DNA from: Deltaproteobacteria bacterium HGW-Deltaproteobacteria-19
GTDB taxonomy: Bacteria > Desulfobacterota > Syntrophia > Syntrophales > PHBD01
Assembly: GCA_002841865.1 (NCBI GenBank)
Contig: PHBD01000001.1
Span: 215,001-279,000 of the forward strand
Direction of reading: 5' to 3'
Length of the DNA: 64,000 bases
Shown here: positions 27,593 through 37,203 of the stretch, piece after piece
Position numbering within the stretch: the first letter of the stretch is position 1
How the letters are laid out: every line of letters begins with the position of its first letter
Translations under genes and position numbers: made by a program
The notes under the pieces: generated by a model
What the model saw: only the letters and a program-made list of their open reading frames with translations
The model's database searches: none
What the model was told of the DNA's origin: nothing

Positions 27593-30003
27593 ATCCCATT
27601 GACCGCACCCTCGAGCGCATAACATCCTGGTTCCGGAAGTCCATCCGTGACGTGGATTTCCTTCCTCCCTTTGCCCGGAACCGGCAGTTCCAGATGTGGA
27701 CGACAGCCATTCTTCTGTCGATTATTGTAGCCTATCTGCTGACCCCCAGTGTCCATTTCATCCCGCCCAATTACAAGCTTGGCTCTATTGCCACCCGTGA
27801 CATCCGGGCGGACCGCGATTTCTTCGTCGAAGACAAGGCCGCAACGGAATTGAAGCGGATGGAAGCCGCCAATGCCGTTCCAGCGATTTATGACCTGGAT
27901 GTGGATGTTCCCGAGCGGCAGCGGCTGCAGATCGCCCGCGCTTTTTCCGCCATGGAGGGGACGGTCCGGGGCATCGACCGGACCGCGCTGTCGGTGGGCG
28001 TCCTGACGGTCAAGGACTTGGCGGATATCGCGAGAGGCCGCAAGGAACTGGAACAGATTCTCGGCGTATCCATCCCTGAACATGACTTCCAGGTATTTTT
28101 GAAACACCGCTTCTCGGCGGATACCTCGACGAAGGTTATCAAGCTGATCACCTCCGTTTACCGGACGGAATGGATCACGAACGTCAGTTTTCTTACCCGG
28201 GACGCCAGGAATGGCATCATCATCCGGGATCTCAAGTCGCAGCAGGAGGAGCGGCTGACAGACCTGTCTCCCATCTGGCATGTACAGGATGCAGTGAATC
28301 TGGCGCGCAGGAAAGCGTCGCTGGTCCTGAAGGAGGAGCGGGAAGACATTCGCAGGGCAGCCATAACTCTGACGTCAAGGCTCATTCAGCCCAACCTGAT
28401 CCTGAATCAGCCGGCAACGGAAAAGGAGCGCCAGGTTGCCCTCGACGGGGTGAAGCCTGTCCTGTACCAGGTCCAGAAAGGAGAGGTGATTACCCGGGAA
28501 GGACAGAAAATCACGCCGTCCGACCTGGAAAAAATCACGGCCCTTTACAAGTTGGAGAGCGACAGCGCCCTCGATAAGATTGCCATGTATGCCGGCATGC
28601 TGCTCCTGGTGATGTTTTTTGCGTTTACCCTGTATACCGTCGCCCGCCGCTGGCTTCGCAAACCGTATCGGGAAAACGCGGACCGCATATTCCTTTCTCT
28701 GACGATTCTCCTGCATTTCTTGCTGGTCAAGGCAGGCATTTTTGTCGCCGGCGCCGTTAACCGGGCCTTCCCCTTCATCCCCACAGAAGCGGTTTACTAC
28801 GCCATTCCTTTTGCCTTCGGACCCATGCTGGTCGCCTTCCTCATCATGAGGAAGCTGTCTCTTCTATTCGGTGTGTTCACGTCGATCCTGGCCGCGTTCC
28901 TCTTCGACAGCCTCATCTCCATGACCCTTTATGCCCTTCTGGGCAGCATCGTGGGTTCCTACTACATCGCCCACTGCCGTCAGCGGTCCTCTTTCCTGCG
29001 CGCCGGTTTCCTGCTCGGTGTCGTAAACGTGGGGGTCATTCTCTGCCTGGGACTCCTGGAAGGATCGCTGTCGGATCTGTCCATTCTGGCGAAACTGGCC
29101 ATGGGATTCATCGGAGGCCTCGTGTCCGGCATTTTCGTGGCCGGCATCAGCCCCCTGTTTGAAAGTGTGTTCCCCTACACGACCGATATCAAGCTCCTGG
29201 AGCTGGCGAACCTCAACCAGCCCATCTTTCAGCGCATGATCATCGAGGCGCCTGGAACCTATCATCACAGCGTCGTCCTCGGTTCCATGGTCGAGGCGGC
29301 TGCGGAGAGCATCGGCGCCAATTCCCTGCTTGCGAAAGTAGGCGCTTATTACCATGACATCGGCAAACTGACGAAACCCCTCTATTTCATCGAAAACCAG
29401 AGAAACGGGGAAAACCGGCACGAAAAACTTTCTCCCCGCATGAGTTCACGCGTCATTACGGCCCACATCAAGGACGGATGCGATCTGGCCATCCAGGCAG
29501 GCCTGAGCCGCGACGTTCTCAACATCATTCGGGAACACCACGGGACAAGCCTGGTCACGTACTTCTACGAAAAGGCGCGCAAGGACAAGGATCCTTCCAT
29601 CCGGGCACTCCCGGAAAGCGATTTCCGCTACCCGGGTCCGAAGCCTCAGAGCCGGGAGTCGGGTCTCGTTCTCCTGGGGGACGTCATGGAGGCTTCTTCC
29701 AGAACCTTGACGAATCCGACACCTGCACGAATCAGGCACTTCGTTCAGGAGAGGATCGAGCGCGTGGTCGCCGACGGGCAGCTCGACTCCTGCGCCCTGA
29801 CGCTGATGGACCTCAACCTGATCACCGAGAGTTTTACCCGCATCCTGACGGGGATGTTCCACCATCGCATTGACTATCCCGCTCCGCCCGCCCGGGAGCC
29901 AAACGGCCGGAAGGAACCGCCCGCTACCAATGGACATCTGGATCGAAAACCGGCAGACAAAGGAAAAGATCGACCGGCGTCGAGTGCGGAGCGCGCTGCG
30001 TAA
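27589..30003 (+). CDS. 7TM receptor-HD phosphohydrolase (PgpH/YqfF-like)
   Basis: 804 residues. One N-terminal membrane segment (about 36-52) is followed by a large extracytoplasmic 7TMR-HDED domain, then about seven transmembrane helices (335-530) and a cytosolic HD domain with TYHHSVVLG, YYHDIGKL and EHHGTSLVTYF. The PgpH branch of this family hydrolyses cyclic di-AMP; whether this organism uses that messenger is not shown in the window. It overlaps phoH by 4 bases and ybeY starts within its last 74 bases, so the three genes are translated as a unit. Confidence 0.93.
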   Translation: MNPIDRTLERITSWFRKSIRDVDFLPPFARNRQFQMWTTAILLSIIVAYLLTPSVHFIPPNYKLGSIATRDIRADRDFFVEDKAATELKRMEAANAVPAIYDLDVDVPERQRLQIARAFSAMEGTVRGIDRTALSVGVLTVKDLADIARGRKELEQILGVSIPEHDFQVFLKHRFSADTSTKVIKLITSVYRTEWITNVSFLTRDARNGIIIRDLKSQQEERLTDLSPIWHVQDAVNLARRKASLVLKEEREDIRRAAITLTSRLIQPNLILNQPATEKERQVALDGVKPVLYQVQKGEVITREGQKITPSDLEKITALYKLESDSALDKIAMYAGMLLLVMFFAFTLYTVARRWLRKPYRENADRIFLSLTILLHFLLVKAGIFVAGAVNRAFPFIPTEAVYYAIPFAFGPMLVAFLIMRKLSLLFGVFTSILAAFLFDSLISMTLYALLGSIVGSYYIAHCRQRSSFLRAGFLLGVVNVGVILCLGLLEGSLSDLSILAKLAMGFIGGLVSGIFVAGISPLFESVFPYTTDIKLLELANLNQPIFQRMIIEAPGTYHHSVVLGSMVEAAAESIGANSLLAKVGAYYHDIGKLTKPLYFIENQRNGENRHEKLSPRMSSRVITAHIKDGCDLAIQAGLSRDVLNIIREHHGTSLVTYFYEKARKDKDPSIRALPESDFRYPGPKPQSRESGLVLLGDVMEASSRTLTNPTPARIRHFVQERIERVVADGQLDSCALTLMDLNLITESFTRILTGMFHHRIDYPAPPAREPNGRKEPPATNGHLDRKPADKGKDRPASSAERAA

Positions 30004-30391
30004 AGCACTTCGCCGGCTTGGCCGGGAAGACGCCGAAGTCAGCCTGCTTTTCCTGGACGATGAAGGGATTCGGGAAATCAACCGGACCTATCTGAACCGC
30101 GATTATCCCACCAACGTGATTTCCTTCTCCATGACCGAAGGCCCCTTCGGAGATCTGAATCCCGGGGTCTTGGGCGACATCGTGCTTTCCGTAGAGCGGT
30201 CCCGTCGGGAAGCCCTTGACTCGGGGGTGGATCCGGAAGATTACCAGGACTACCTGCTGATCCACGGGCTTCTACACTTGCTGGGATACGACCACGAGTT
30301 CCCCCGGGAAGGGGATGGGAAATGCATGCGGGAAATGGAGCGGGAGTTGTTCTATTCTGTAAAAGGGTATCGGATTGACGGAGAGGATTGA
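29930..30391 (+). CDS. ybeY: Endoribonuclease YbeY (rRNA maturation)
   Basis: 153-residue metalloprotein for 16S rRNA 3' processing and ribosome quality control. The zinc site HGLLHLLGYDHE is intact near the C-terminus and NRDYPTNVISFSM matches the family. A longer reading begins at 29870, but known family members start close to MDIWIENRQT, so 29930 is chosen. The start lies 74 bases inside the upstream gene, with AAGGAA somewhat distant (about 13 bases). Convergent with mltD, 67 bases apart. Confidence 0.94.
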   Translation: MDIWIENRQTKEKIDRRRVRSALRKALRRLGREDAEVSLLFLDDEGIREINRTYLNRDYPTNVISFSMTEGPFGDLNPGVLGDIVLSVERSRREALDSGVDPEDYQDYLLIHGLLHLLGYDHEFPREGDGKCMREMERELFYSVKGYRIDGED

Positions 30392-30458
30392 CCAGGCTGC
30401 CGGTACCGCCGCCCCGGTCAGGAAACGGCGTCACCGGCGTACTGTCTGCCCGGGGATC

Positions 30459-32330
30459 TCACCGGATATGGATGATCTGCCCGGGACGAATGGAATCTCC
30501 ATCTCCCAGGTTATTGACCTTTCGAAGGCTGTCAACGCTTGTTCCATTGCGGGTGGCGATACGGAACAGGTTGTCCCCCTTTCGAACCTTGTATGTCTTA
30601 CCTCCCTCGCCGGCTGATGAGGTCGTCGCTTTTGCTTTTTTTCCGCTTCTCCGTACCCTCTTCTCCGCCATCTCCTCGGAATCCTCCCCACTCCCCTGGG
30701 GGGAAACCTTCAGTATCTGGCCGGCAAGGAGCTTGTTTCCCTTGATCCTGTTGAACTGGCGAAGCTGTTCGGGAGTCGTGTCAAATCGTTCCGCCAGTTC
30801 CTGGAGCGTATCTCCCCTTTTCACCTTATAGGCGGTAGCTCCTCCGCCGGAAGTTCCTTTTTTCTTCACTTCTTTGCTCGACGATGCGACGGCCTGTTTC
30901 GCGACAGGGATCGAGAGCGGCTGGCCGACCCGCACGCCCCTCTTTGCCACGGCGGGATTGCAGGACCGGATTGCCTTGGTCGTCGTCCTGTATTTCCTGG
31001 CGATGGAAGCCAGAGATTCACCCCGTTTCACCCGGTGCCGGACAAAACGGCGGGGATCACGCTCCGGTGCGGGCAGTTCCCAGCGGGGAATCTCGTCCAT
31101 TTTTTTGACCAGCACCTCCGCTTTTTCAATCGGCACCCTCAATTCGTAATCCTGATCCGGGGTGATGCCGTGTCGCAGTTCCGGATTTAGAAACACCAGA
31201 GTTTCCTCAGAGGTCTCGATTCGTGTTGCGATCTCTGCGAGTTTCATACACTTCCGGATCTTCACCGTTTCAAAAGGAACCTCCTTGTCCAGCGTATCCG
31301 GAAGCTCCATGCCGTACTTCTTCGGGTCCCGGATGATGTACAATGTCGCCAGGAACCGCGGGACATAGCGGGCCGTTTCGTACGGAAGCATGTGGTACAG
31401 ATCCCAGAATCGGTCCAGATAATTCAGCTTTTGCTGCGAAATGACCCGGAGCACCCTGCCTTCGCCACAGTTGTATGCCGCCAGCACCGTGAGCCAGTCA
31501 CCGAACATCTCGTGGAGGGCCTTCATGTAATCGATGGCCGCACGGGTCGACTTGTCCACATCCATTCTTTCATCGACCCAGTCCGTACGATTCAGGCCGT
31601 ACTTGTAGCCCGTGGAGGGAATGAATTGCCAGGGCCCCAGTGCACGAGCCCGGGAAAGGGCGCGAATCTTGAATCCGCTTTCCACGAGGGGCAGCCAGGA
31701 AAGCTCTTCCGGCAGGCCTGCCTTCTTCAGCTGTCGGACCATGGACGGACGGTACATGCCGGAACGCCGGTAGGACTCGATGAAGAAATTCCGTTCCACT
31801 GTCTGGAAGGAACGGATCTCCTTCTCCACATCAGCATTCATCAGGAGTGGGATCTCGCTGCGTTTACCCTTTGCCTCCGTCCTCATGGAGGTGTAGATGG
31901 CCATGATGCGCCTGGCCACGAGGAGCCTCAGGTCGTCCTTCTGCTGGGTAACGGCGGGGTCTCCATCCGTTTCCAGGACCAGGGCATAAGCCCGATCCAG
32001 GAGTTCCAGCGCCCCTTCCAGATCCCCCTTGGCCCAGGAGGCCTGTGATTCTTCCAGGAGGGCCAGGGCCTCTTCCATCAGGTCCTGATCCTGTCCCTCC
32101 CCGTTGTTCTCAGCCGGCTGTGAAGCCGCATCCGGGAGGGGGGGCTTCACCGCTGCGGAACCCGGAGTGTTTGTTGCCGGCGTTTTCTCCAAATATGGGT
32201 CCTTCGCATCTGTGGATGCGGGAAACAAGCGGTTCACCGCCGTCACTTCCTCCGCGGCCCCTGCTGTTCCGAGGAAACAACATACAAAAATAATCGAGAG
32301 GATGACCCAACAAACGGATCTTTTCGGCAT
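30459..32330 (-). CDS. mltD: Membrane-bound lytic transglycosylase with three LysM repeats
   Basis: 623 residues with a signal peptide (WVILSIIFVCCFLGTAGA), acting on periplasmic peptidoglycan. The SLT domain (about 190-310) has the catalytic glutamate in VESGFKIRALS, followed by GPWQFIPSTGY and AAYNCGEGRV. Three LysM repeats close the protein, starting HRVKRGES, YKVKRGDT and YKVRKGDN. An upstream ATG exists at 32351, but AAGGAG lies 8 bases before 32330, which is preferred. It follows prfB by 17 bases and is probably the last gene of the lnt-prfB transcript. Confidence 0.93.
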   Translation of the reverse strand: MPKRSVCWVILSIIFVCCFLGTAGAAEEVTAVNRLFPASTDAKDPYLEKTPATNTPGSAAVKPPLPDAASQPAENNGEGQDQDLMEEALALLEESQASWAKGDLEGALELLDRAYALVLETDGDPAVTQQKDDLRLLVARRIMAIYTSMRTEAKGKRSEIPLLMNADVEKEIRSFQTVERNFFIESYRRSGMYRPSMVRQLKKAGLPEELSWLPLVESGFKIRALSRARALGPWQFIPSTGYKYGLNRTDWVDERMDVDKSTRAAIDYMKALHEMFGDWLTVLAAYNCGEGRVLRVISQQKLNYLDRFWDLYHMLPYETARYVPRFLATLYIIRDPKKYGMELPDTLDKEVPFETVKIRKCMKLAEIATRIETSEETLVFLNPELRHGITPDQDYELRVPIEKAEVLVKKMDEIPRWELPAPERDPRRFVRHRVKRGESLASIARKYRTTTKAIRSCNPAVAKRGVRVGQPLSIPVAKQAVASSSKEVKKKGTSGGGATAYKVKRGDTLQELAERFDTTPEQLRQFNRIKGNKLLAGQILKVSPQGSGEDSEEMAEKRVRRSGKKAKATTSSAGEGGKTYKVRKGDNLFRIATRNGTSVDSLRKVNNLGDGDSIRPGQIIHIR

Positions 32331-32347
32331 GCTGCAACTCCTTCTCT

Positions 32348-33458
32348 TCATCGCTTCGAGGCCGCGAGGAGATAGGCCTCGATAAAATCGTCGATGTCCC
32401 CGTCGAGTACACGGGTTACATTGCCTGTCTCAAGGCTGGTCCGATGGTCTTTGACCATTTTGTAAGGATGAATGACGTAGGATCGGATCTGGCTTCCCCA
32501 GGCGATGTCCTTCTTCGACTTCTCCATTTCGTCCAGCTTGGCCCTCTGCTCTGTGAGTTTGCGTTCATACAGGCGGGACTTGAGGTATTTCATGGCCATG
32601 GATTTGTTTTTGTGCTGGGATCGTTCGTTCTGGCACTGGACGACGATACCGGTTGGAATATGGGTGATGCGGACGGCCGAGTCCGTCTTGTTGACGTGCT
32701 GACCTCCTGCGCCCGTGGATCGGTATGTATCGATGCGCAGGTCGCCCTCGTCGATGTCAATGACGATCTCGTCACTCACTTCGGGAAAGACGAACACGGA
32801 GGCAAAAGATGTGTGACGCCGGGCACCGGCATCAAAAGGAGATATCCGGACAAGGCGATGGATGCCGATTTCCGCCTTGGCGTATCCATAAGCATACGGC
32901 CCCTCCAGGGTCATGGAGGCACTCTTGATGCCTGCTTCTTCGCCGGGCAGCAGATCGATTACCTGCATCCGGTACCCTTTCCGCTCTGCCCATCGGCTGT
33001 ACATGCGGAAGAGCATCTCCGCCCAGTCCTGCGCCTCGGTACCGCCTGCACCGGCATTGATGTTCATGATGGCGTTGAGGCGGTCCTCTTCCGCACCGAG
33101 CATGAGGCGGAATTCATCATCCCGGACGCCCGTTTCCAGGCGGCTGAGATCCACGGAGATGTCCCTGAGGGTATCCTCGTCGCCTTCCTCCGACGCCATT
33201 TCAAAGAGCTGCGCAAGATCCCGGTAAACCCGCTCACGTTCTTTCCAGCCGCTGATGACTTCCTCCAGGCGGCTTTTCCGCTTCAGGACTTCCCTGGCTG
33301 CATCCGGATCGCTCCAGAAATCATCTTTCAGGACCCGGGTCTCCAGGGTGTTTTTTTCTATTTCCTTGCCGGCGACGTCAAAGACACACCCCCAGGTTTT
33401 CGATTCTTTTCTGAAGATCTTCAAATGTCTGTGACAGTGCCTCTGACCCTTCGATCAT
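32348..33458 (-). CDS. prfB: Peptide chain release factor 2, with programmed +1 frameshift
   Basis: RF2 recognises UGA and UAA and releases the peptide. The short first frame starts at ATG 33458 (AAGGAG 8 bases upstream) and ends ENLGVCL before an in-frame TGA (33380-33378); the remainder continues in the +1 frame from GAC (33379) as DVAGKEIEKNT. The coding parts are therefore 33458-33381 and 33379-32348. The GGQ loop (GAGGQHVNK) is present; the SPF-type stop-recognition motif appears as ISPFDAGARR. The start overlaps the lnt stop (ATGA). Low RF2 would favour shifting, the classic autoregulation. Confidence 0.95.
33377..33394 (-). promoter_or_regulatory. prfB programmed frameshift site
   Basis: On the minus strand a GGGGG stretch (33393-33389) precedes CTT TGA C (33383-33377). 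This is the same arrangement as the E. coli prfB site: internal Shine-Dalgarno-like purines, slippery CUU and a UGA stop followed by C. Confidence 0.92.
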
Positions 33459-35107
33459 GGTTCTTTCTCCTTCTTTTGTCGTCCTCTCGGGGGATCTGTC
33501 CGGCTGGAACGGGGCCGTCCGAAGCGGCCTGATGATGAAAAGCCGATCACCACGAGGGTGCCGCCCAGGCAAAGGTAAACAAAGATGTCCCCATATGCCC
33601 CATAAACTGTCTTCTCGTCAATGAATTTCACGCTTCCGGCCAGGGTTGTCCGCTCGAAGATGCCCGTCTGTGCTGTGATTCGTCCGACAGGATCGACAAT
33701 GGCCGAAATTCCCGTATTGGCCGCCCGAATGAGGAACAGACGGCTTTCCACGGCCCGAAAAACCGTCATCGAGAGGTGCTGGTAGGGAGCGGACGTCCGG
33801 CCGAACCAGGCATCATTGGTGATGTTCACCAGCAGATCCGCCCCCTGCCGCTTGTAGGCTCGTCCGGCCTCCGCAAGGATCCCCTCGTAGCAGATAAGGA
33901 CTCCGAGCCGGTGGGCGCCCATCACCAGGGCCCGGTATCCGGGTCCTGGTTCGAAATCGCCGATTCCCGCCGTCAGCGCGGTGAGAAAGGGAATGATCCG
34001 ACGGAACGGAACGTATTCCCCGTAGGGCACCAGGTGAACCTTGTCATACCGTCCGTGCAGGGTTCCTTCCGGTGAAACAAGGAAGGAGCTGTTGAAAGAG
34101 GCGATCTCCCCTTCCCTCTTTTCGTATCGAGGGCTTCCCAGGATCAGCCAGGATGTTGTTTCGCGTGGGAGTAGAACCACCTGCCGGTGCAGGTCGTTCA
34201 GGTCCTGGAAATAAAAGGGTGCGGCCGTCTCCGGCCAGACCACAAGGCTGCCCGGCGGTGGGGCCGCCTGGCGGGAAAGGGAGGTGTAGATGTCAACCGT
34301 CTCCTGCTGGTATGCCGGATCCCATTTCACGTCCTGTTCGATGTTTCCCTGGATGAGCCGAACGGCTAGGGAGGGGGCGCCATCGAGCTTCTTCTGGATG
34401 TCTCCGATCCGCCACCACCCGTAACCATGAACGGCAGCAAGCAGAACGACACAGGCCGCTACCTCACGAATCCATCTCCGGTCATCGATCCGGTCGAACA
34501 GAAGGCGGAAAAGTGCGGCATTGGCCATTACAACCAGGAACGTCAGTCCATAGGTGCCGGTGAATTCGGCCACCTGGATGAAAGGAAGGTTCGGATACTG
34601 GGAGGCTCCCAGGTTCGACCAGGGGAATCCGCTCAGCAGATGGGCTTTGACGAATTCCAGGGATGTCCACAATAGGGGGGCCGCAAGGATGATCGGGAAT
34701 CCCCGTTTTTCGAGCTGCACCAGGATTCCTGCGAATACAGAGACATAAAGTCCCAGGTACGCCGCCAGGAGCAGCATGACCGGAACTCCGACGGCAACGG
34801 GAAGTTGGCCGTAATGGACCACCACATGGACAATCCAGTACAGAATCCCGGCATAGCCGGAGAACCCGGCCAACCATCCCAACCCGAACGCCCGCAGGGG
34901 CGATGCGTCCCGGACGGCGAGAAAGAGTGGCAAGAGAGCCACCCATGCCACAAGAGCCGACCCGTAACGTGGAAATGAAAGACAAAGCAGCGCCCCGCTT
35001 GCCAGCGCCAGGAGCAAGCCGCGATATCTTGCATCTTCCGGAGCCCTTCCAGGTTCGCTGTTTCCGGCGATTCCGTTCTTTCTTCCCGTCCGGTCAGACC
35101 GCGTCAT
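33455..35107 (-). CDS. lnt: Apolipoprotein N-acyltransferase
   Basis: Adds the third acyl chain to lipoproteins at the inner membrane. The 550 residues show about six N-terminal transmembrane helices (30-225) and a periplasmic nitrilase-like domain with the catalytic triad: Glu in VVWPETAAP, Lys in GRYDKVHLVPYGEY and Cys in GVLICYEG. A last hydrophobic helix (VYLCLGGTLVVIGF) and a charged tail follow. It overlaps prfB by 4 bases and its own start lies within the last 14 bases of the CorC-like gene. That corC-lnt order is common in proteobacteria. Confidence 0.95.
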   Translation of the reverse strand: MTRSDRTGRKNGIAGNSEPGRAPEDARYRGLLLALASGALLCLSFPRYGSALVAWVALLPLFLAVRDASPLRAFGLGWLAGFSGYAGILYWIVHVVVHYGQLPVAVGVPVMLLLAAYLGLYVSVFAGILVQLEKRGFPIILAAPLLWTSLEFVKAHLLSGFPWSNLGASQYPNLPFIQVAEFTGTYGLTFLVVMANAALFRLLFDRIDDRRWIREVAACVVLLAAVHGYGWWRIGDIQKKLDGAPSLAVRLIQGNIEQDVKWDPAYQQETVDIYTSLSRQAAPPPGSLVVWPETAAPFYFQDLNDLHRQVVLLPRETTSWLILGSPRYEKREGEIASFNSSFLVSPEGTLHGRYDKVHLVPYGEYVPFRRIIPFLTALTAGIGDFEPGPGYRALVMGAHRLGVLICYEGILAEAGRAYKRQGADLLVNITNDAWFGRTSAPYQHLSMTVFRAVESRLFLIRAANTGISAIVDPVGRITAQTGIFERTTLAGSVKFIDEKTVYGAYGDIFVYLCLGGTLVVIGFSSSGRFGRPRSSRTDPPRGRQKKEKEP

Positions 35108-35924
35108 GATCGTCCGGCAGTTTCTTCATCCTGATCATACGGATGGTTCGTTCGTTCGCAGAATCGATCAGGATTTCAAAGGGCTCAATGATGATGGTCT
35201 CCCCGGGTTCCGGAATTCGCATGATATGATTGAGGATTAACCCACTCACGGTCTCGAACTTTCCCCGCGGCAGCTTCACATGGAAATGTTCTTCTATCTC
35301 CTCGATCTCAACTCGGCCGTCCAGGAGGAAATAGCCGTCCGCTACCGGAACGATGCGTCCCTCCCGGCTGTCATGTTCATCGTGGATCTCACCCACGATT
35401 TCCTCGATCAGGTCCTCGAATGTTACCAGCCCGGATGTCCCCCCGTACTCGTCGATAACAATGGCCATATGATGCTTCCGCTGCCTGAGCTCATGGAGCA
35501 GGATGTGGGTGTTCTTCGTTTCCGGGATATAGTACGGTTTGCGGAGCGCCTGCAGGACATCCTTTTCAGTCACTGGTTTGGACCAGAATTTGAGCAGATC
35601 CTTCACGTTCATGACGCCGACGATGTTGTCGACGTTTCCCTGGTAGACGGGCATCCGGGTGTGGCCGTGGACGCGCACCATCTCCAGAATCTCCTCAATG
35701 GTCGATCGGGAACTGATCGCCACCATCTCCGTCCTCGGGATCATGACTTCCCGGACGACGGTGTCACGGAACGCAAGGATGTTCTGGATCATGTCCCCCG
35801 ATTGGGAATCCAGCAGTCCCTTTTCCTCGCCGTCGTCGACAATGGATTGGATTTCCTTCTCCAGCCGGTCCGGATCGCTGGAAGTGAGAATTCCCCTGAG
35901 AAACGTGGAGACCTTGTTCTTCAT
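35094..35924 (-). CDS. CorC/HlyC-type CBS-domain protein
   Basis: 276 residues from the ATG at 35924, chosen because a purine-rich GGGGGGAAGG site lies just before it; the upstream ATG at 35972 would add 16 unrelated residues. Two CBS domains ([11 protein letters not shown], then [10 protein letters not shown] and the [20 protein letters not shown] segment) are followed by the CorC_HlyC domain. These proteins bind nucleotide and are linked to magnesium/cobalt efflux or membrane proteins. No membrane DUF21 part is present, as in CorC (YbeX). It overlaps lnt by 14 bases. Confidence 0.9.
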   Translation of the reverse strand: MKNKVSTFLRGILTSSDPDRLEKEIQSIVDDGEEKGLLDSQSGDMIQNILAFRDTVVREVMIPRTEMVAISSRSTIEEILEMVRVHGHTRMPVYQGNVDNIVGVMNVKDLLKFWSKPVTEKDVLQALRKPYYIPETKNTHILLHELRQRKHHMAIVIDEYGGTSGLVTFEDLIEEIVGEIHDEHDSREGRIVPVADGYFLLDGRVEIEEIEEHFHVKLPRGKFETVSGLILNHIMRIPEPGETIIIEPFEILIDSANERTIRMIRMKKLPDDHDAV

Positions 35925-35968
35925 GCCTTCCCCCCTTCTCCCTAACGCCCTGTTTCCCGCGGACCCGG

Positions 35969-36850
35969 TCACAGGCCCCGAAGATATTCAGGCCTCAACA
36001 ACATCTTGTCCTGGGACTCGACCACTTCCCGAATGAGCCGAACCGTAGCCTCCTTTTCTTCCGGAAGCCGAGCCCGGATGGGAAGATAATTCGAGGCATG
36101 GTTGGACGTAAAGAAACAGTTCGTGAACCGGGAACGGCCGATCATGATTCCAAGCTCCTCAAGAAAACCATATTTATCGGGAAGAACGAATCGGCCAGCT
36201 TTCCAGTCGTCGTACAGGGGTGTACCCGGCACGAGCATCAGGGTTAGGGCGCCGGCATAGTCCGGATCCATCTCGGTCAGGATGTTTGCAGTATCCAATG
36301 CATGCCCGGCACTCCCCTCCACGCCGCCGATACCCAGCAGTACGGTTACAGACAGGCTGATGCCCGCCGCCTTCAGTTTTCTCGCGGCATCCACGAGCTG
36401 CTGGGGTGTTGCGCCTTTCCGGATTTTCTCCAGAATGGTCCCGCTCCCGGATTCCACACCCAGGTACGCTATTCCCAACCCCAGCGCATGAAGCTCCTTC
36501 AACTCCTCGGGACTCTTTTTCCGCACGCTCTTGGCGTTTGCATAAAGCCCGATCCGCTGAACACCCCGGATGTTTTCCCGGACGGAATTGAGGATTTCGC
36601 ACAGCCTCGGCTGCGGGAGAATGAGTGCATCTCCGCCGCAAAGGAAGACCCGCTCGACAGGGCGTCGTCTTGACAAGAGGGAGGCTTCGAGTATGTCTTC
36701 CCGGATTTCGTCAAAGGATTTGATCCTGAATTTCTCTCCTTTGTATGTCGGGCAGAATGTGCATCTGTTATGGGAACAGCCGACGCTCACCTGTAGAAGA
36801 AGGCTTCCGGCCTCGCTGGGTGGTCTGATGATCATTCCTTCGTATTTCAT
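35969..36850 (-). CDS. Radical SAM protein with a Cx4CxxC cluster motif
   Basis: 293 residues from ATG 36850, which follows CAGGGA; the longer reading to 36937 runs through the terminator and is rejected. The cluster motif is CSHNRCTFC, spaced Cx4CxxC rather than the common Cx3CxxC, as in a clostridial and deltaproteobacterial family of unknown function. Also present are CGGDALILP and YLGVESGSGTILE typical of radical SAM barrels. It lies 44 bases before the CorC-like gene. Its start sits directly behind the tRNA terminator, so it depends on readthrough or on a promoter inside that hairpin region. Confidence 0.85.
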   Translation of the reverse strand: MKYEGMIIRPPSEAGSLLLQVSVGCSHNRCTFCPTYKGEKFRIKSFDEIREDILEASLLSRRRPVERVFLCGGDALILPQPRLCEILNSVRENIRGVQRIGLYANAKSVRKKSPEELKELHALGLGIAYLGVESGSGTILEKIRKGATPQQLVDAARKLKAAGISLSVTVLLGIGGVEGSAGHALDTANILTEMDPDYAGALTLMLVPGTPLYDDWKAGRFVLPDKYGFLEELGIMIGRSRFTNCFFTSNHASNYLPIRARLPEEKEATVRLIREVVESQDKMLLRPEYLRGL

Positions 36851-36863
36851 ATCCGATCCCTGG

Positions 36864-36900
36864 AAAAAAAAGGGGGTTGACCTGTCTGGCCAACCCCCCT
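36864..36900 (-). terminator. Rho-independent terminator after the tRNA pair
   Basis: GGGGGTTG (72-79 of the line) pairs with CAACCCCC around a loop of 11, followed on the minus strand by eight T (36871-36864). It lies 10 bases after tRNA-Asp and ends only 14 bases before the radical SAM start codon. Confidence 0.88.
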
Positions 36901-36909
36901 CAGCATATT

Positions 36910-36986
<77 letters not shown>

Positions 36987-37059
36987 GTTATGCTCAATCT
37001 CTCTTCTTAAAAGAATACCCCTGTTTTTCCGCGAATGCAAACAAGAGTCTCTCTCTATT

Positions 37060-37135
37060 TGGTAGGCGGAACAGGACTCGAACCTGTGACATCCACGGTG
37101 TAAGCGTGGCGCTCTCCCAGCTGAGCTACCCGCCC
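37060..37135 (-). tRNA. tRNA-Val (TAC)
   Basis: 76 bases with encoded CCA. Acceptor GGGCGGG pairs with TCCGCCT (two G-U), discriminator A; stem CCACG/CGTGG around loop CTTACAC gives anticodon TAC. Confidence 0.96.
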
Positions 37136-37151
37136 AAATCCGGAGGACGCC

Positions 37152-37180
37152 CTTTAGCAGATCAAAAAGCGTCTTGTCAA
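37152..37180 (-). promoter_or_regulatory. Promoter of tRNA-Val/tRNA-Asp
   Basis: On the minus strand TTGACA (37180-37175) and CTAAAG (37157-37152) with a 17-base spacer, about 17 bases before tRNA-Val. The -10 is imperfect. Confidence 0.6.
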
Positions 37181-37203
37181 GCCCAACCTTGCTCAATATC
37201 CCA

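Noticed and set aside
33378-33380. Internal stop as evidence that prfB is a pseudogene
   Set aside because: The context is the standard RF2 programmed frameshift.
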